Shown: in pieces, positions 5,292 to 7,901 of the stretch
How the letters are laid out: each line of letters begins with the position of its first letter
Position numbering within the stretch: the first letter of the stretch is position 1
NCBI GenBank assembly: GCA_023248785.1
Contig: JAHFDX010000156.1
Location: forward strand, 1 to 7,901
DNA: 7,901 nucleotides
Direction of reading: 5' to 3'
Source: Myxococcales bacterium
Lineage (GTDB): Bacteria > Myxococcota_A > Polyangia > Polyangiales > Polyangiaceae
Translations under genes and position numbers: made by a program
The notes under the pieces: model-generated
Seen by the model: the letters and a program-made list of their open reading frames with translations, nothing else
The model's database searches: none
Told to the model about the DNA's origin: nothing

Positions 5292-6539
5292 GTGCAGACC
5301 AAGCGTCGTATCTTGTTGCCCGTTCACGATTTTCGCCCCGCGTACGTTGTGTGGGAGCTCACGCTTCGCTGCGACCAGCCGTGCACGCATTGTGGATCGC
5401 GTGCGGGAGAGCCGCGAGTGACAGAGTTGTCAACGGAGCAAGCCTTAGGCGTGGTGAAGCAACTTGCTAAGATGCGCGCAGGCGAAGTGGTGCTCATCGG
5501 CGGCGAAGCCTATCTGCACCCGGGCTTTCTTGTGATCGTCAAGGCACTTGCCGAATCGGGCATTCGCCCCACGATGACGACGGGCGGGCGAGGGATCACA
5601 CAAGAGCTCGCAGCGCAAATGGCCCACGCTGGACTCACTGCGGTTTCGGTGAGCGTCGACGGCCTTGCACCAACGCACGATGCCATGCGCGCGACGATTG
5701 GGAGCTTTGAGTCTGCGACACGCGCGCTCTCGTATCTGAGGGCTGCGGGCCTTCGCACAGCGGCAAATACCAACATCAACCGCTTCAACAAAGACGATCT
5801 CGAGGCACTCTACGATCACCTTTGCGTGCAGGGAATTAGCGCATGGCAAGTGCAACTCACGACTCCGCTCGGGCGTGCGGCCGACCGGCCTGAGATGATC
5901 CTTCAACCCTACGACTTACTCGAGATCCTGCCTCGCGTGGCCGCGCTCAAGGAGCGTGCGTACCGCGATGAAATTTTGATCATGCCTGGTAACAATTTGG
6001 GGTACTTCGGGCCAGAGGAGGCGCTCTTGCGTTCCCTCACGAAGGACGGACGCGATCACTTTCAAGGGTGCCAAGCGGGAAAGTATGTTCTCGGCATTGA
6101 GTCCGACGGTGCGGTGAAAGGTTGTCCGTCATTGCAGACAACGCACTATGTCGGCGGCAATTTGCGCAATGACACGCTCGAGCACGTCTGGAACTCGGCG
6201 CCCGGGCTCGGGTTTGCGCGCGCGCGTGGACTTGAAGACCTCTGGGGGTTTTGCAAAACGTGTGACTTTGCCGAGAACTGCCTCGGCGGGTGCACATTTA
6301 CGGCGCATGCGTTTTTTGGGCGTCCGGGGAACAACCCGTATTGCCACTATCGAGCACGCACGTTGCAGAGGCGCGGTGTTCGCGAGCGCCTTACGCTTCG
6401 AGTCGCAGCACCCGGAACGCCGTTCGATCATGCGACATTTGAGTTATCGACCGAACCATTCGATGCGCCGGAGCCAGCACCCATGCCCACGCGCCGATCG
6501 TTGTTGCTCAAGGTTCGACGAAAGGGTGTCGAAGGGTAG
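5292..6539 (+). CDS. Radical SAM/SPASM domain protein (possible peptide maturase)
   Basis: The 415-aa protein has the radical SAM cluster motif CDQPCTHC (Cys27, Cys31, Cys34) in a TIM-barrel-type domain, with GGE at 70-72 and SVSVDG at 119-124 as expected. A complete SPASM domain follows: C260-X12-G-X4-C278, then C321-X2-C324-X5-C330-X3-C334, and C351. All seven ligands for two auxiliary iron-sulfur clusters are present. Such enzymes mostly modify ribosomally made peptides or proteins by radical chemistry. MPGNNLGYFGPEE (231-243) and GRPGNNPYCHYRA (343-355) recall a family, common in myxobacteria, that databases link to peptides with a GDL motif; this is from memory and unchecked. No precursor-like small gene is in the flanking 80-bp and 86-bp gaps. 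A basic, Pro-rich tail (357-415) follows the SPASM domain. GTG 5292 is the first start after an in-frame stop at 5283; it has no clear ribosome binding site. Confidence 0.9.
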   Translation: MQTKRRILLPVHDFRPAYVVWELTLRCDQPCTHCGSRAGEPRVTELSTEQALGVVKQLAKMRAGEVVLIGGEAYLHPGFLVIVKALAESGIRPTMTTGGRGITQELAAQMAHAGLTAVSVSVDGLAPTHDAMRATIGSFESATRALSYLRAAGLRTAANTNINRFNKDDLEALYDHLCVQGISAWQVQLTTPLGRAADRPEMILQPYDLLEILPRVAALKERAYRDEILIMPGNNLGYFGPEEALLRSLTKDGRDHFQGCQAGKYVLGIESDGAVKGCPSLQTTHYVGGNLRNDTLEHVWNSAPGLGFARARGLEDLWGFCKTCDFAENCLGGCTFTAHAFFGRPGNNPYCHYRARTLQRRGVRERLTLRVAAPGTPFDHATFELSTEPFDAPEPAPMPTRRSLLLKVRRKGVEG

Positions 6540-6548
6540 CACGAAGTC

Positions 6549-6593
6549 CTCACCACGCGGTCTCACCACACGACACCCTCACGTTCACAGTGA
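6549..6593. repeat. Short direct repeats and a small palindrome before the AtoE-like gene
   Basis: CTCACCAC occurs at 6549-6556 and 6562-6569, with a shortened CTCAC at 6578-6582, followed by the 9-bp palindrome TCACAGTGA (6585-6593). They fill much of the 86-bp gap after the radical SAM stop codon. They could be activator or repressor sites for the transporter gene. If the longer GTG 6590 start were used, the palindrome would straddle it. Chance is not excluded. Confidence 0.2.
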
Positions 6594-6625
6594 CGCAACC
6601 GTGCAACACCGAATATCGTGTCCAG

Positions 6626-7901
6626 GTGCTCGCTCTGTTCTCACAAATTGGAACTCGCGCCGATCGCTTTGTTCGTCGCTATATGCCAGACCCCTTTGTT
6701 CTCGTTCTTCTACTGACGCTCGTCGCGCTTGGACTTGCTCTTTCAACCATGAGTCCGCTTCCCGGCGACGCATTCGGCACGCTCACGAGCAAAGCTTCCG
6801 ACCTCCTTCAAGTGTGGGTCTCCGGCTTCGGCAACGATCTCATTCTCAAGTTCGGTTTTCAGATCCTGCTCATCGTAGTAACCGGCGAAGCCATTGCCGC
6901 GAGTCCGCCTGTCAAGCGTTTGGTGCAGCGCCTCACCGATCTTCCGCGCAACAAGACGCAAGCTCTCCTCGTGGTAACCACGTTCGCCATCATTAGCGGA
7001 TGGTTTCACTGGGGCTTTGGTCTAGTCACCAGCGCGATCTTGGCACGTGAGGTCGGACGCTCGTGTGCGAACCGCGGAATCGACATTCACTATCCACTTC
7101 TGGGCACCGGTGCGTACGCGTCGATGCTCTTGTGGCATGCGGGGCTTACGGCATCGGCACCTCTTCTCATGAACACGGAGAAGAACTTTGTGAGCGACGT
7201 GCTCGGCCTATCGGGTGCGGCTGCCAAGGTCCCACTGTCGCAAACAATCTTCGCACCGTACAACCTCGTTGTGTGTGTGGTTCTTCTTATCCTCGTGCCA
7301 TTTGTTGTCGTGGCGATGCATCCGAAGGCCAACATTGAGCCAGCTGCGATGTTTCTGGAAACGGACGATCGATGCGCCGCCGACACAGGTGCCCCCTTCG
7401 AACGACCCGCGGATTGGCTCGATCGCACGCGTCTGCTCACCTTCGTTGTGGGCGCCCTCGGTCTCGGCTTTCTACGGCGCTACTTTCGCGATCACGGCTT
7501 CGACTTGAACCACAACGTGGTCAACGTGTCCTTCCTCATGCTCGGGATGGTGTTGCACCGAAACCCGGTCGAGTATGCGAAGGCAGTTTCAACAAGCGTT
7601 CGCGGTGTCGGTGGCATCGTGCTGCAGTTCCCATTTTATGGCGGCATCCTCGAGGTCATGAAGGCCTCGGGCCTGAGCGAGCGAATGGGCCACGTATTTG
7701 TCGCAGCGTCGAGCGCGAAGACGTTGCCCTTTATTGCGTACGTGGCATCGGTGATCACGAAGAGCTTTGTTCCATCTGGGGCGGGGGAGTGGGCTGTGGA
7801 AGGTCCGCCCATGTTGAAGGCGGCGCAGGCTCTTGGCGTTCCGTTTGGGAAGGTAACTATGGCCGTTGCGTATGGGAACATGGTCGGAAACATGTACCAG
7901 C
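6626..7901 (+). CDS. AtoE-type short-chain fatty acid transporter (runs off the right edge)
   Basis: The reading frame is open to the window end and gives 425 residues. By recall it aligns along its length with E. coli AtoE (TIGR00366/SCFA_trans, about 440 aa), an inner-membrane carrier for short-chain fatty acids such as acetoacetate or butyrate. Diagnostic segments are FVRRYMPDP (15-23), GWFHWGFGLV (125-134), QFPFYGGI (334-341), VPSGAGEWAVEGP (382-394) and AVAYGNM (413-419). Multiple hydrophobic helices cover the sequence. About 45 C-terminal residues are missing beyond the edge. The frame is open upstream into the radical SAM gene, so the start is uncertain: GTG 6626 gives an N-terminus like that of AtoE, GTG 6590 would add 12 residues, and ATG 6683 would cut into the family-conserved region. 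None has a good ribosome binding site. No atoDAB or other fatty-acid genes are seen in the window, so the true substrate is open. Confidence 0.92.
   Translation, partial: MLALFSQIGTRADRFVRRYMPDPFVLVLLLTLVALGLALSTMSPLPGDAFGTLTSKASDLLQVWVSGFGNDLILKFGFQILLIVVTGEAIAASPPVKRLVQRLTDLPRNKTQALLVVTTFAIISGWFHWGFGLVTSAILAREVGRSCANRGIDIHYPLLGTGAYASMLLWHAGLTASAPLLMNTEKNFVSDVLGLSGAAAKVPLSQTIFAPYNLVVCVVLLILVPFVVVAMHPKANIEPAAMFLETDDRCAADTGAPFERPADWLDRTRLLTFVVGALGLGFLRRYFRDHGFDLNHNVVNVSFLMLGMVLHRNPVEYAKAVSTSVRGVGGIVLQFPFYGGILEVMKASGLSERMGHVFVAASSAKTLPFIAYVASVITKSFVPSGAGEWAVEGPPMLKAAQALGVPFGKVTMAVAYGNMVGNMYQ

Noticed and set aside
6591..6605. Sigma-54-like motif TGACGC...TGCA before the AtoE-like gene
   Set aside because: The GG element is GA and the spacing to GC is one base short, and sigma-54 promoters do not tolerate altered spacing.
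6148..6996. Long plus-strand open frame bridging the radical SAM and AtoE-like genes
   Set aside because: Its translation is Arg/Ser-rich with no recognisable domain, and it overlaps two clear protein families in other frames.

Overview
The window is about 7.9 kb of ordinary, gene-dense bacterial chromosome, roughly 55-60 % G+C. It has no insertion sequences, phage genes, CRISPR arrays, tRNA or rRNA. The best hints of lineage are a lipoprotein with a long, low-complexity Thr/Asp/Ala/Pro linker after the lipobox, a good -24/-12 (sigma-54-type) promoter match, and a radical SAM/SPASM protein of a kind I associate with myxobacteria. I infer a Gram-negative relative of Myxococcota, with moderate to low confidence.

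Layout, left to right. (1) 1-402, minus strand: the N-terminal 134 residues of a KdpD-type potassium sensor, cut by the left edge. (2) 403-587: a divergent control region with two dyads. (3) 588-2669, plus: a 693-aa APC-superfamily transporter that resembles the potassium importer KimA (YdaO) more than an amino-acid permease. (4) 2736-3743, plus: a secreted lipoprotein alpha/beta hydrolase, preceded by a sigma-54-like promoter and a strong ribosome binding site. (5) 3715-4254, minus: a hot-dog-fold thioesterase-like protein whose 3' end overlaps the hydrolase gene by 29 bp. (6) 4429-5211, plus: a two-domain VOC (glyoxalase-fold) protein. (7) 5292-6539, plus: a radical SAM/SPASM enzyme with the full set of seven SPASM cysteines but no precursor peptide gene beside it. 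(8) 6626-7901, plus: an AtoE-type short-chain fatty acid transporter, cut by the right edge about 45 residues before its expected end.

The clearest functional unit is the divergent kdpD/kimA-like pair: a potassium-stress sensor and a potassium importer sharing one 185-bp control region. The last three genes run in one direction with 80-86 bp gaps and may be co-transcribed, but their likely functions do not form an obvious pathway. I found no convincing new multi-gene system. The items most worth a second look are the KimA-like transporter next to kdpD, the sigma-54-like promoter before the esterase, and the apparently orphan radical SAM/SPASM protein.
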